DNA from: Rhodobacteraceae bacterium D3-12
Lineage (GTDB): Bacteria > Pseudomonadota > Alphaproteobacteria > Rhodobacterales > Rhodobacteraceae
Assembly: GCA_025916135.1 (NCBI GenBank)
Contig: CP104793.1
Span: 248,001-312,000, forward strand
Direction of reading: 5' to 3'
DNA: 64,000 bases
Part shown: positions 26,264 through 35,627 of the stretch, one piece after another
How positions within the stretch are numbered: position 1 is the stretch's first letter
How the letters are laid out: every line of letters begins with the position of its first letter
The notes under the pieces: generated by a model
The model's input: only the letters and a program-made list of their open reading frames with translations
Told to the model about the DNA's origin: nothing
Database searches by the model: none
Translations under genes and position numbers: made by a program

Positions 26264-27673
26264 TCAGTTCTTGAGCGCGCCGTTTTCCCATGTGCCGCTT
26301 TCGGTGGTGCCTTCGGAGTAGATCATCTTGCCGCTGCCCTGGCGTTTGCCGTTGAGGAAGGTGCCTTCGTAAACGTCGCCATTGGTGTAGGTGGCGACAC
26401 CTTGGCCCGAAATCTCGCCGTTTTTCCATTCGCCGACATAGCGGAAGCCATCGGGCATGATGATCTCGCCCTTGCCGTGGCGTTGGCCCTTGGCGAAGGC
26501 GCCTTTGTAGACGGTGCCGTCGGGATAGGTGGCCGTGCCTGTTCCGTGGCGTTGGCCATTGGCCCAATCGCCGTCATAGCGATAGCCATCGGCATAGGTC
26601 ATCACGCCTTTGCCGTGGTTCTGGGCGTTTTTGAAGCCGCCCTCGTAGGTGACGCCATTGGCATAGGTTGCCTTGCCTTGGCCTTCGATCACGCCGCCGG
26701 CCCATTTGCCCTCAAACACCGAGCCATCGGGGTAGGTGATTTTGCCCAACCCATCGGCGAGATCATTGCGGAATTGCCCGACATAGACCGAGCCATCGGG
26801 GTAGGTGACTTCGCCGGTGCCTTCGATGCGGCCCGCGATCCATGAGCCGACATAGCGATAGCCATCGGCGCCGGTAAAGGTGCCCTGACCTTCGCGCTTG
26901 TCGTCTTTGAAGGAGCCGACATAGACATCGCCATTGGCGTAGGTGACTTTGCCGGTGCCCTGACGCTGACCGGCGATAAGGTCGCCCTCGTAGACGTCGC
27001 CATTGGGTTGGGTCAGCGTGCCCTTGCCGTTGATCTGCCCGTCTTTCCAGAGGCCGGTATAGACCAGCCCGTCGGGCATGGTGAGTTTGCCGGTGCCTTC
27101 GCGGGCGCCTTTGACGATCTGGCCCTCATAGACCGCGCCATCGGGGTAGGTGATCTTGCCCATGCCGTCCTTGACGCCATTGACCCAGTCACCTTCGTAT
27201 TTATAGCCGCCGGGCGAGAGCATGGTGCCTTTGCCGTGGTGCATGGCATTGCGAAAGCCGCCTTCGTAGCTAACGCCGTTGGCATAGGTGGCGACGCCTT
27301 GACCGAGGATCTTGCCGTCTGCCCATGTCCCCTCGTAGGTGCCACCATCGGAGAACACGATCTTGCCCAGCCCGTGGGGTTTGCCCTTGGAAAACTCGCC
27401 TTCATAGACCGAGCCATTGGGGAAGCGGGCAATACCTTTGCCTTTGATCTCGCCTTCGACCCAATTGCCAACGTATTCATAGCCGTTGGGCAGGTGATAG
27501 GTGCCGGTGCCGTGCTGGAGCCCGTTTTTGAACGTGCCCTCATAGGTGCCGCCATCATCGTATTGCTTGGTTTGCACCTTGCCGTCCTGGGCCGAGGCCG
27601 CTTGGGCGTAGGTCATGGAAAGAGCAAGCATGAGCGTGGCTCTGGCAAGACGAGAGTTCAGCAATTTGGTCAT
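26264..27673 (-). CDS. secreted MORN-repeat protein
   Basis: A 469-residue protein with a signal peptide (residues 1 to about 29, cleavage near ASA) followed by about 19 MORN repeats of 23 residues with consensus YEGxFxNGxxHGxGxxxYxDG, filling the rest. Repeats alternate between an F-type and a W-type unit over much of the length (EGTF, GNW, EGEF, EGTW), giving a 46-residue super-period. MORN arrays form elongated beta sheets that bind lipids or proteins. The last repeat is truncated at the C-terminus. There is no attached catalytic domain. Confidence 0.9.
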   Translation of the reverse strand: MTKLLNSRLARATLMLALSMTYAQAASAQDGKVQTKQYDDGGTYEGTFKNGLQHGTGTYHLPNGYEYVGNWVEGEIKGKGIARFPNGSVYEGEFSKGKPHGLGKIVFSDGGTYEGTWADGKILGQGVATYANGVSYEGGFRNAMHHGKGTMLSPGGYKYEGDWVNGVKDGMGKITYPDGAVYEGQIVKGAREGTGKLTMPDGLVYTGLWKDGQINGKGTLTQPNGDVYEGDLIAGQRQGTGKVTYANGDVYVGSFKDDKREGQGTFTGADGYRYVGSWIAGRIEGTGEVTYPDGSVYVGQFRNDLADGLGKITYPDGSVFEGKWAGGVIEGQGKATYANGVTYEGGFKNAQNHGKGVMTYADGYRYDGDWANGQRHGTGTATYPDGTVYKGAFAKGQRHGKGEIIMPDGFRYVGEWKNGEISGQGVATYTNGDVYEGTFLNGKRQGSGKMIYSEGTTESGTWENGALKN

Positions 27674-27832
27674 TATACCCTACCCTGTGGTCTCTCCGCC
27701 GTGGTTTGCCCACAGCGGGATAGGAGGAAATTAAGGCAGCAGGCGCGGGCAGGCAACGGGATTCGGGCAATTCGTCTTTCGCTTGCGCGGCTATCTGCTA
27801 AACCTTGGCGCGGAACGAGAAGGAAATTCGGT

Positions 27833-29493
27833 ATGGCGGACAGGTTTCGGCTTACTCTGGCGCAGTTGAATCCAACGGTCGGAGACATTGAGGGCAACGC
27901 CGCCAAGGCGCGTGCGGCATGGCAAGAGGCGCGCGGGGCGGGGGCCGATATGCTGGCGCTGCCGGAGATGTTTATCACCGGTTACAACACGCAGGACCTG
28001 ATTATGAAACCGGTGTTTCATCAGGCGGCGATTGCGGCGATCGAGGCATTGGCCGAGGCCTGTGCCGATGGGCCGGCGCTGGCGATCGGGGGCCCGGCGC
28101 TTGAGGGGGCGTCGCTTTTCAACGCCTATTACATTTGCAAGGGCGGCAAGGTCAGCACCACGGTTTTGAAGCATCATTTGCCTAATGAGACCGTGTTTGA
28201 CGAGGTGCGCCTTTATGCCAGCGGGCCGCTTGGCGGGCCATATGCGGTAGAGGATGTGCGCATCGGGTCGCCGATTTGCGAGGATGCTTGGCATGAAGAC
28301 GTGGCCGAGACGCTGGCCGAGACCGGGGCCGAGATCCTTTTGGTGCCGAATGGCTCGCCCTATTATCGCAACAAGATGGAGACCCGGTTCAACCATATGG
28401 TGGCGCGGGTGGTCGAGAATGATCTGCCGCTGGTTTACCTCAATATGGTGGGCGGTCAGGATGATCAGATTTTCGATGGCGGGTCGTTTGTGCTGAACCC
28501 CGGCGGGGAGATGGCGTTGCATCTGCCGGTGTTTGACGAAGTGATCACACATGTGGATTTCGAGCGCGGTGACGATGGCTGGCGGGCCTTGCCGGGTGAA
28601 AAGGCGCATATGCCCGACGAATGGGAGCAGGATTACCGCGCCATGGTCGAGTCTTTGCGCGATTACATGGGCAAGACCGGGTTCAAGAAGGTGTTGCTGG
28701 GTCTGTCGGGCGGAATCGACAGCGCGATTGTGGCGACGATTGCCGCTGATGCGCTGGGCCCTGAAAACGTGCGCTGTGTGATGCTGCCCTCGGAGTATAC
28801 CTCGCAAGGTTCGCTGGAGGATGCCAAGGCGGTGGCCGGGGCGCTGGGTGCGCCCTATGATATCGTGCCGATTGCCGAGGGGCGCGAGGCGATCACCAAC
28901 ACGCTGGCGCCGCTGTTCGAGGGGCTGGCGCCGGATGTGACAGAGGAGAACGTGCAATCGCGGCTGCGCGGTTTGCTGCTTATGGCGATGAGCAACAAGT
29001 TTGGCGAGATGCTGTTGACCACCGGCAATAAATCCGAGGTCGCTGTGGGCTATGCCACGATCTATGGCGATATGGCGGGGGGGTATAACCCGATCAAGGA
29101 CCTCTACAAGACGCGGGTGTTCGAGATGTGCCGCTGGCGCAATGCCAATCACCGGCCCGATTGGATGATGGCCCCTGAGGGTGAGATGATCCCGGTGAGC
29201 GTGATCGACAAGCCGCCGAGTGCAGAGCTGCGCGAGGACCAGAAGGACGAGGATCGCTGCCGCCTTATGACATTCTGGATGGTATTCTCGACATGCTGGT
29301 GGATCGCGAGGCGAGTGTCGCGGATTGCGTGGCCGCAGGGTATGATCGGGATGTGGTCAAGCGGGTGGAGCATCTGCTTTATATCAGTGAATACAAACGC
29401 TTTCAGTCAGCGCCGGGAACGCGGTTGACCAAGCGGGCCTTCTGGCTGGATCGGCGGTATCCGATTGTGAACCGGTGGCGCGATAACGCGTGA
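27833..29493 (+). pseudogene. nadE: glutamine-dependent NAD+ synthetase, frame broken by one base
   Basis: The final step of NAD synthesis. The N-terminal nitrilase-type glutaminase has LPEMFITGYN (Glu), LKHHLPNE (Lys) and ICEDAWHED (Cys); the C-terminal synthetase has the PP-loop LSGGIDSAI and LTTGNKSEVAVGYATIYGD. The frame is open upstream to 27008, but homology starts at ATG 27833. After AELREDQKDED the protein should continue SLPPYDILDGILDML; a missing T at about 29254 (GGATCGCTG, expected GGATTCGCTG) breaks it. The second piece ends RYPIVNRWRDNA at 29493. Repair gives 553 residues, normal for this type. Confidence 0.9.
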
Positions 29494-29530
29494 GGCGGTA
29501 GCCGTTGCGCGGCGCTGATGCCGGGAAGCG

Positions 29531-29671
29531 GCGCGCCAGCGCCATGCCCGACCTCCCCCGGGGAGGGCATTCAGATATCATGGCGTGCGCGTGGATCCTG
29601 CGTTGCGGTTCCCAACGATTGCGCCACCTGCTTCAAAGGCCCTCCCGAGGTCGGGCATGGCGCTGGCGCGC
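29531..29671. repeat. MITE-like segment with 25-bp perfect inverted repeat
   Basis: Arms 29531-29555 and 29647-29671 are exact reverse complements (begin GCGCGCCAGCGCC, then GCCCGACCTC); a further GGGAGGG/CCCTCCC pairing extends the stem. Total 141 bp. Located between nadE and the phosphodiesterase gene. Confidence 0.75.
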
Positions 29672-29750
29672 GAACGGGTGTTGTCGCGCGAAAAACCGGT
29701 TGCCTCTGCCGGCTGGTAAGGGTCGAATGCGGGCAAAGGGGAGAGCGTAG

Positions 29751-30587
29751 ATGGACAAGAAACTGCTGCTGATCATTCTCGACGGGGTGCCGTTGCGCAA
29801 TTTCACCCGGTTGTTTGGCAATCTGGAAGGCTGGGTCGAGAGCGGCGAGGCGCAGAGGTTTGTGCATCGCGCGGTGCTGCCGTCGATTTCGGCGTCTTGC
29901 TATGCCTCGATCCACACCGGGGTGCCGCCGCAGGTGCATGGCTGTACCGGCAATGGCAATGTGTTTCGGTTGTCGCAGCCGGATGTGTTCAGTCAGGTGC
30001 GCAAGGCGGGGGGCGTAACGGGCGCGGTGGCGCATTCGTTCTGGAGCCAGTTTTTCAACCGTCATCCGTTCGATTTTGTGCGCGACGTGGACTATGACGA
30101 AATCGACAGCGACACGATCAACCATGGCCGGTTCCATACGATGACGGGCTATGGTGGCGACAACCAGATGACGCCATCGGATGTGGATTTGTTCGGGACG
30201 CTGACCAATCTGTGCCTGAAAAAAGGGTTGAATTACGGGATGCTGCATACCTGCACGCTTGACAGCATGGGGCACCGGTTTTTTCACGAGAGTCAGCAGA
30301 TGGATCATGCCTGTTTCGTCATGGACGAGATGCTGGCGCCGTTCATTCCGCAATGGCGCGCCGCCGGGTACGAGGTGATCGTGACGGCGGACCACGGTCA
30401 GGACGAGCGCGGGCATCACGGCGGGCGGGGTGATTTGCAGCAATTGACTGCGCTCTATTATTTCGGGCCGGGGCAGGGGCCGGCACGCGACACCGAGATC
30501 AGCCAGTTGCAGCTTGCGCCGACGATCCTGAGCCGGTTGGGGGCCGAGGTGCCCGAGACGATGCAGGGCGACGTTTTTCTAAGCTGA
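29751..30587 (+). CDS. alkaline phosphatase-superfamily protein (nucleotide pyrophosphatase/phosphodiesterase-like)
   Basis: A 278-residue metal-dependent phosphatase-fold protein. LLIILDGVPLRNF at the N-terminus supplies the first metal Asp, LPSISASCYASIHTG near residue 44 supplies the nucleophile Ser/Thr, and TADHGQDERGHHGG near 213 supplies the second metal site. It has no signal peptide, so a cytoplasmic site is likely. The target could be a nucleotide, phosphonate or phosphodiester; sequence does not decide. Confidence 0.8.
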   Translation: MDKKLLLIILDGVPLRNFTRLFGNLEGWVESGEAQRFVHRAVLPSISASCYASIHTGVPPQVHGCTGNGNVFRLSQPDVFSQVRKAGGVTGAVAHSFWSQFFNRHPFDFVRDVDYDEIDSDTINHGRFHTMTGYGGDNQMTPSDVDLFGTLTNLCLKKGLNYGMLHTCTLDSMGHRFFHESQQMDHACFVMDEMLAPFIPQWRAAGYEVIVTADHGQDERGHHGGRGDLQQLTALYYFGPGQGPARDTEISQLQLAPTILSRLGAEVPETMQGDVFLS

Positions 30588-30682
30588 ATTCAACGTGGCG
30601 ATGGGGCGTTCGGACGGGTGGGGCATTGGCCGGGCCGCGTGTTTGGACGTGCAATCGGGAATGGTGTGCCACGGGTTTTGTA

Positions 30683-30734
30683 GAGTGATTTGCTAGGTTG
30701 ATTTGGCGGCGTGATTTGCCGGAGTGATTTGGCG
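30683..30734 (+). repeat. four tandem 13-bp units
   Basis: Units GAGTGATTTGCTA, GGTTGATTTGGCG, GCGTGATTTGCCG and GAGTGATTTGGCG follow without gaps. Confidence 0.75.
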
Positions 30735-30949
30735 AAAGCCGCGCCGATCGCACTGTAAAACCGGAGAGCGACTATACCTTAGGGTTGAATGACCCCACAT
30801 TTTTGCAATCATGTCGATGTTTCCGGAACATTTTTGCAACGCCCAGAAAATGCCACAAACTGCGGTTTTCATGGGGGATGGGCCACTACATCTCGTAAAA
30901 AACTCATGATTGCGGGAGGTTGCAAAATTTTCCCCCTAGCGAGGCGAAT

Positions 30950-30983
30950 CGCTTTTCTGTATCAAAATGGCATCAGAAAAGCG
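30950..30983 (+). promoter_or_regulatory. stem-loop in adhesin 5' leader
   Basis: CGCTTTTCTG (30950-30959) pairs with CAGAAAAGCG (30974-30983) around a 14-nt loop, 41 nt upstream of ATG 31025. It may influence translation or mRNA stability. Confidence 0.5.
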
Positions 30984-31024
30984 GTGCGAGTAACGATGCC
31001 GCGCATTGAGGCATAGGTGGTGTA

Positions 31025-34000
31025 ATGAAACCGATTGGTTTTGCCGTTCGCGATGGCGCGGGCGCAGTAATTCGTAGTGAAATTTCGGCAGACGGGTCCG
31101 TGACCCCTATTTCGGCAGGCGCCGGACAAGAGATTTCGCTCAATCTCAGACAGAGTGACGTGCAGGGCTATCAGCGGCTGGGGACAAATCTTCAGATTAC
31201 GCTGAATGACGGGCGCGTTGTAATTCTGGAAGACTTTTATGGCGCTGGCGACAGTGCGCGGTTGTTTATTTCGGCAGATGGCTACCTCAACGAGGTGTCT
31301 CTGGCTGAAGGTGCGGACGGGGCGGTTTTTGCGACCTATGGACCGGCCGAGCAGTGGGGCAAATGGAGCCCGTCGGATCAGCTTATCTTCCTTGATGGCA
31401 CCGAAGTGGCGCATGTAGCGCCGACAGATGACAATGTGTCGATGCTGGGCGCGGGGCTGCTGGGTGGTCTTGGCGGCGGCGCGGGCCTTTTGGGCGCGGG
31501 CGCGGCAGTGGCTGGTGCGGGTCTTTTGGGTGGAGCCGGTGGCGGCTCGGCCTCGCAGGCGCGGATCGAGCCGGCGATTGATCAGGACGGCGTGCAATCC
31601 ATGGGCGGCGATGATCTGGCTGAGGACGACAAGGTGATCGTGATCACCGGCAAGGCCGAGCCCGGCTCGGAAGTGGTTGTCACCATCGGCGAGGAAGAAG
31701 TCAGCACGACAACCGGTGACGATGGCACCTGGGGTGTGGAATTCACCGGCGATGATTTCCCCGAAGATGGCACCTATGACGTTGTCGCGGTTGTGACCGA
31801 GGACGACGGCACGGAAACCACCCTGAACGGGCCGGAAATCGTGATTGATACGACCGGACCGGAGATCACGTTCGAAGATGGCACAAAGTCGGTCAATGAC
31901 CTGACCAACGCGGAAGACCATTCCGACGGTGTGGAAATCGCCGGGTCGGGCGAAGCGGGCGCGTCGATTGATGTGACCATCAACGACGTAACTCATTCGA
32001 CCACCGTTGCCGAAGACGGGTCGTGGGAGGTTGTGTTCCTGCCCAGCGAAGTGCCGGGCGGATCCTATGAGACCGAGGTGACGGTTGTTTCGACCGACAG
32101 CTTTGGCAACTCGACCACGGTGACGGATGTTGTGGTGATCGACACCGAAGCGGGTGTAACGATCGACGCCAACCAAGCCGGTGGCGATGATATCATCAAT
32201 GCCACGGAACAGGCGGCGGGTGTCACCCTGACCGGCACGGCCGAGGCCGGGTCGAGCGTGGTTGTCACCATGAACGGCTATTCCCACACGGTCACCGCGA
32301 CGTCGAGTGGCACATGGTCGGCGGATTTCGCGAGTTCGGAAATTCCGACCGGCGAGCAGGATGTGAGCGTTACAGCGGTTGCGACCGATGTGAACGGCAA
32401 CAGCGTCACCACGTCGAGCACGCTGGCTGTGGATACCATCAACTCGGTCACCTTTAACGACACAGGTATCGAGACCGACGGCACCGTCAACGCCGTAGAG
32501 CGGTCCGATGGGCTGACCCTGACCGGGACGACGCAGGCGGGTTCGGTTGTGACCGTGGAAATGAACGGCGTCAGCCACACGGCCACTGTTGATGCGAATG
32601 GCAACTGGAGCGTTGATTTCGCCGCCGGGGAAATCCCGCAGGGTGAAACAGATGCGACGGTCAATGTCTCGTCCGTGGATGCAGCGGGCAACGTTGCGAC
32701 GACAAGCGGCACGGTCAACATCGACACGCTGGTCAACAACCTTGAGCTGACCGGGACACCGGGTGGCGCGGACAGTATTGTGAACGCGGTAGAAGCTGCC
32801 GGTGGCGCAACGCTGACCGGGACGGTTGAGCCGGGGTCGACTGTGATTGTCCAGATGGGCAGCGTCAGCCATCAGGCGAGCGTCGATGCGAACGGCAACT
32901 GGACCGCGAATTTTGCGGCGAGCGAGATCCCGCAGGGGAACCATGACCTTGCCGTGACCGCGACAGCAACGGATGCGGCGGGTAACACCAGCAGCGTCAG
33001 CGGCAATGTTGTGGTGGACACCGTGGTTGAGAACCTCGGGTTCAACTCTGACACGGTGGAAGGCGACAACATTGTCAACGACGCCGAGCGTGCCGATGGT
33101 GTGCCGGTGGCGGGCACGGTTGAGCCGGGGTCGACCGTTCTGGTGACCATGGGCAGCGTGACGCAAACCGCGACAGTGGATGCGATGGGCAATTGGAGCA
33201 CCAATTTCCCCGCAAGCGCGATTCCTCAGGGTGAGTATGACACCACGATCGAGGTCAATGTCACCGATGCTGCAGGCAACACCGACAGCATCAGCCAGTC
33301 GGTTCGGGTTGATACGCTGGTGAACACGCTGACCAATAGCGCGGGCGCGGTTGAGGGCGACAATATCGTCAACGCGACCGAGGCGCAGGACGGCTTTACC
33401 CTGACCGGGCAGGTCGAACCGGGGTCGACCGTGATGGTCGATTTCGGCGGGCAGAGCATTGCCGCGACCGTAGACGCCGCAGGCATGTGGAGCGCCGCCA
33501 TTCCGGCAAGCGCGATTGCCAGCGGGGAATACACCGGCACGGCGACGATCAACGCAACCGACGCTGCCGGCAACACCGACAGCATCACCCGCGATATCGA
33601 GATCGACACCACGCTTCCGGGCAGCCCGGATGTGGCCTCTTACACCCGTGATCACACGGGCATCCGGGGCATCACCACCGAAATCTCGGATGACACTGTA
33701 AGCATCAGCCACGTTCACAATGACGGGTCGATCACAGATGTTGCCGCGACGGGCGTGGATATTCCGGTGTTGGGCGAGACGACCTATGCGTTCAACCCGA
33801 CGATCCCGGATGGATCGCATCTGGTTGTGTCGGCCGAGGACGGGGCGGGCAACATGAGCTCGACCTACCTTGTGCTTGATGAAAGCTCGACCAGTGTGGT
33901 GAACATGGCCAACCCAAGCCTTGGCGATTTGCAGATCGAGTCGATCGACCTGCAATTTGCCGAAGAGAGCCAGCTTACGATCACCGAAGAGCAGCTTGTG

Positions 34001-34180
34001 GCGCTGTCGGATAACACCGACTCGGTTGTTGTGCATGGCGGGTCGGATGACACGGTCACGATCACCGGCGCGACACGCACCGGCGAGACCCAGAACGTCA
34101 ACGGCGAGGCCCATGAGGTTTACACGCTGGGTGACACCGGGACGCTGATTATCGACGACGATATTACGGTCGTGATCTAA
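31025..34180 (+). CDS. type I-secreted adhesin with bacterial Ig-like repeats (BapA-like)
   Basis: A 1,051-residue acidic surface protein. Residues 1-130 form a BapA-prefix-like N-domain (FLDGTEVAHVAPTDDN at its end); 141-175 is a Gly/Leu/Ala-rich linker; then about seven Ig-like units of roughly 100 residues follow, each with a VEPGSTVxVxM-like strand, a DANGNWSxxF strand and an IPQG-x-D strand, ending DAAGN. The C-terminal 100 residues (HEVYTLGDTGTLIIDDDI) resemble a type I secretion signal. There is no Sec signal peptide. The secretion genes follow directly. It is small for this class, and no RTX nonapeptides were seen. Confidence 0.85.
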   Translation: MKPIGFAVRDGAGAVIRSEISADGSVTPISAGAGQEISLNLRQSDVQGYQRLGTNLQITLNDGRVVILEDFYGAGDSARLFISADGYLNEVSLAEGADGAVFATYGPAEQWGKWSPSDQLIFLDGTEVAHVAPTDDNVSMLGAGLLGGLGGGAGLLGAGAAVAGAGLLGGAGGGSASQARIEPAIDQDGVQSMGGDDLAEDDKVIVITGKAEPGSEVVVTIGEEEVSTTTGDDGTWGVEFTGDDFPEDGTYDVVAVVTEDDGTETTLNGPEIVIDTTGPEITFEDGTKSVNDLTNAEDHSDGVEIAGSGEAGASIDVTINDVTHSTTVAEDGSWEVVFLPSEVPGGSYETEVTVVSTDSFGNSTTVTDVVVIDTEAGVTIDANQAGGDDIINATEQAAGVTLTGTAEAGSSVVVTMNGYSHTVTATSSGTWSADFASSEIPTGEQDVSVTAVATDVNGNSVTTSSTLAVDTINSVTFNDTGIETDGTVNAVERSDGLTLTGTTQAGSVVTVEMNGVSHTATVDANGNWSVDFAAGEIPQGETDATVNVSSVDAAGNVATTSGTVNIDTLVNNLELTGTPGGADSIVNAVEAAGGATLTGTVEPGSTVIVQMGSVSHQASVDANGNWTANFAASEIPQGNHDLAVTATATDAAGNTSSVSGNVVVDTVVENLGFNSDTVEGDNIVNDAERADGVPVAGTVEPGSTVLVTMGSVTQTATVDAMGNWSTNFPASAIPQGEYDTTIEVNVTDAAGNTDSISQSVRVDTLVNTLTNSAGAVEGDNIVNATEAQDGFTLTGQVEPGSTVMVDFGGQSIAATVDAAGMWSAAIPASAIASGEYTGTATINATDAAGNTDSITRDIEIDTTLPGSPDVASYTRDHTGIRGITTEISDDTVSISHVHNDGSITDVAATGVDIPVLGETTYAFNPTIPDGSHLVVSAEDGAGNMSSTYLVLDESSTSVVNMANPSLGDLQIESIDLQFAEESQLTITEEQLVALSDNTDSVVVHGGSDDTVTITGATRTGETQNVNGEAHEVYTLGDTGTLIIDDDITVVI

Positions 34181-34190
34181 GGCATTTCAT

Positions 34191-34220
34191 CGGGCGGGGG
34201 CGCATCCCCGCGCCCGCCCG
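34191..34220 (+). terminator. GC hairpin between adhesin and outer-membrane lipoprotein gene
   Basis: CGGGCGGGGGCGC pairs with GCGCCCGCCCG around ATCCCC, with no T run. It may act as a partial terminator or 3' stabiliser, so that adhesin message exceeds transporter message. Confidence 0.55.
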
Positions 34221-34271
34221 GTGGCACTTAAAAAAACTACAACAATAAGCACCAGCGAGTGGGGCAATGGT

Positions 34272-35600
34272 ATGGGGCAGAGGGCAATGGTCAGGACAAT
34301 TGCGTCCTTGGTTGCGGTGATCGGGGTCAGCGGCTGTATGAGCTTTGGCTCGGGCGCGGACGGTGACGGGGTCACGCGGTTTCGCGGCTCTCCGTTGGGG
34401 GCGAGCGCGGCGGCGAAGCAGGCCAAGCAAGCCAAGCAGGACGCGGACAGCATCATCATGAGCGATCTGCAGGGGCGGCGCAGTGTGCTGCCCGATGGCA
34501 GCGCGTTCGACAAGGTGGCGGTTCCGGTTCTGGCCGCGAATTCACGCGCTGCCGAGAGCGAGTTGCGCGTGGCGCGGCTTAACGCCGAGGCGCAGTCGAA
34601 GAACTGGTTGCCGACGCTGGGTCCGAGCATCTCGCTCAGCTCGCTCGGTGAGGTTCTGGCGAGCCTTGTGATTGACGCGGTGATCTTTGACAACGGCAAG
34701 AAAAAGGCCGAGCGCGAGTTTGCGCGCGCCGATGTGGAAGTGGCCGCAGTCAACCTTGCTATCGACACGAATGACCGGGTGCACACGGCCTTGGGGCTTT
34801 ACCTGAAAGGGCAGAAGGCACAGGAAAAAGCGGCGCTTTATCAAGCGGCGTTGAAGGATTTGAGCCGGTTCGAATACATCATGAACGAGCGGGTCAAGGG
34901 CGGGGTTTCGGACCTGTCGGACCTGAGCGTGATCCGTCACAAGCTGGCCAAGGTGCAATCGGATTACACCGCCGAGGCCGAAGCCGCCAAGGGCGCGGTG
35001 GCCGAGTTGAACGCCATGTCGGTGAAAAAACTGGGCGGCATCAGCGGGCTGGCCGATGTGCAGGTGAGCAGCAGCGACGCGCGCGCGCTGAGCGTGTTGT
35101 TGGCCGAGGCCGAGAAGTCGCGCACCGTGGCCGGGGCCAAGATCGACCGGGCCGGATTTTTGCCGAGCCTGACGGCAAGCGCGGATGTGACCAAAACCGG
35201 CGTCAGCGGTGGTGCCAACCTTGCCCCGGCGAACGGGTTGGGGTTTGGCACGGGAGCGAGCCTGAAAGCGATTGAAGCGGCGACCGAAGCGGCAGGGCGG
35301 CGCGTGTCGCAAGCCACCGAGGACGCCAACCGCAAGCTGGCCAAGCGCGAGGCGCGGTTGGCTGCTCTGTCGCGGCAGGTCGGCGAGGCGAGCGGGCTGG
35401 CCGGGCAGGCGAAGGCCAATCTGGACCTGTTCCAACAGCAATATGATGCGGGACAGCGGCAGGTCATGGATGTGGTCGGCGTTTACGAAGGTTGGATCGC
35501 GCAGGAAGAGGCGCGCATTGATCTGAAGTATGAAATGGCAGCGACGCGGTTTGAAATCGCGAGCGAATTGGGGCTTTTGGTAGACGGGAGCGACATTTGA
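34272..35600 (+). CDS. TolC-family outer-membrane lipoprotein of type I secretion (LapE-like)
   Basis: About 442 residues. A lipoprotein signal peptide (VRTIASLVAVIGVSGC) indicates outer-membrane anchoring. The rest is the long alpha-helical TolC pattern: coiled-coil stretches (SRAAESELRVARLNAEAQSK, KLAKREARLAALSRQVGEAS) and the terminal DLFQQQYDAGQRQVMDVVGVYE motif. The frame is also open from GTG 34221, but that codon abuts the hairpin; ATG 34272 or 34287 gives a standard signal peptide. It forms the outer-membrane duct for the adhesin. Confidence 0.85.
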   Translation: MGQRAMVRTIASLVAVIGVSGCMSFGSGADGDGVTRFRGSPLGASAAAKQAKQAKQDADSIIMSDLQGRRSVLPDGSAFDKVAVPVLAANSRAAESELRVARLNAEAQSKNWLPTLGPSISLSSLGEVLASLVIDAVIFDNGKKKAEREFARADVEVAAVNLAIDTNDRVHTALGLYLKGQKAQEKAALYQAALKDLSRFEYIMNERVKGGVSDLSDLSVIRHKLAKVQSDYTAEAEAAKGAVAELNAMSVKKLGGISGLADVQVSSSDARALSVLLAEAEKSRTVAGAKIDRAGFLPSLTASADVTKTGVSGGANLAPANGLGFGTGASLKAIEAATEAAGRRVSQATEDANRKLAKREARLAALSRQVGEASGLAGQAKANLDLFQQQYDAGQRQVMDVVGVYEGWIAQEEARIDLKYEMAATRFEIASELGLLVDGSDI

Positions 35601-35627
35601 CCGACAGGCCAGTGGCCTTGACGATTG

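Larger units (their letters stand above)
30588..31024 (+). promoter_or_regulatory. long leader region upstream of the adhesin gene (437 bp)
   Basis: No gene seen. It contains a 13-bp tandem repeat (30683-30734), two identical boxes ACATTTTTGCAA at 30797-30808 and 30828-30839 (31 bp apart), a related inverted copy TTGCAAAATTT at 30920-30930, and a 10-bp stem-loop (30950-30983) 41 bp before the adhesin ATG. The density of sites suggests a regulated promoter and a structured 5' leader. Confidence 0.5.

Noticed and set aside
27008-27832. N-terminal extension of nadE by 275 codons
   Set aside because: It lies wholly within the MORN gene on the other strand and is the shadow of its repeats; NadE homology starts at 27833.
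30962-34114. 1,050-codon open frame antisense to the adhesin gene
   Set aside because: It mirrors the repetitive high-GC adhesin frame, has no domain pattern, and the plus-strand gene has clear Ig repeats and secretion partners.
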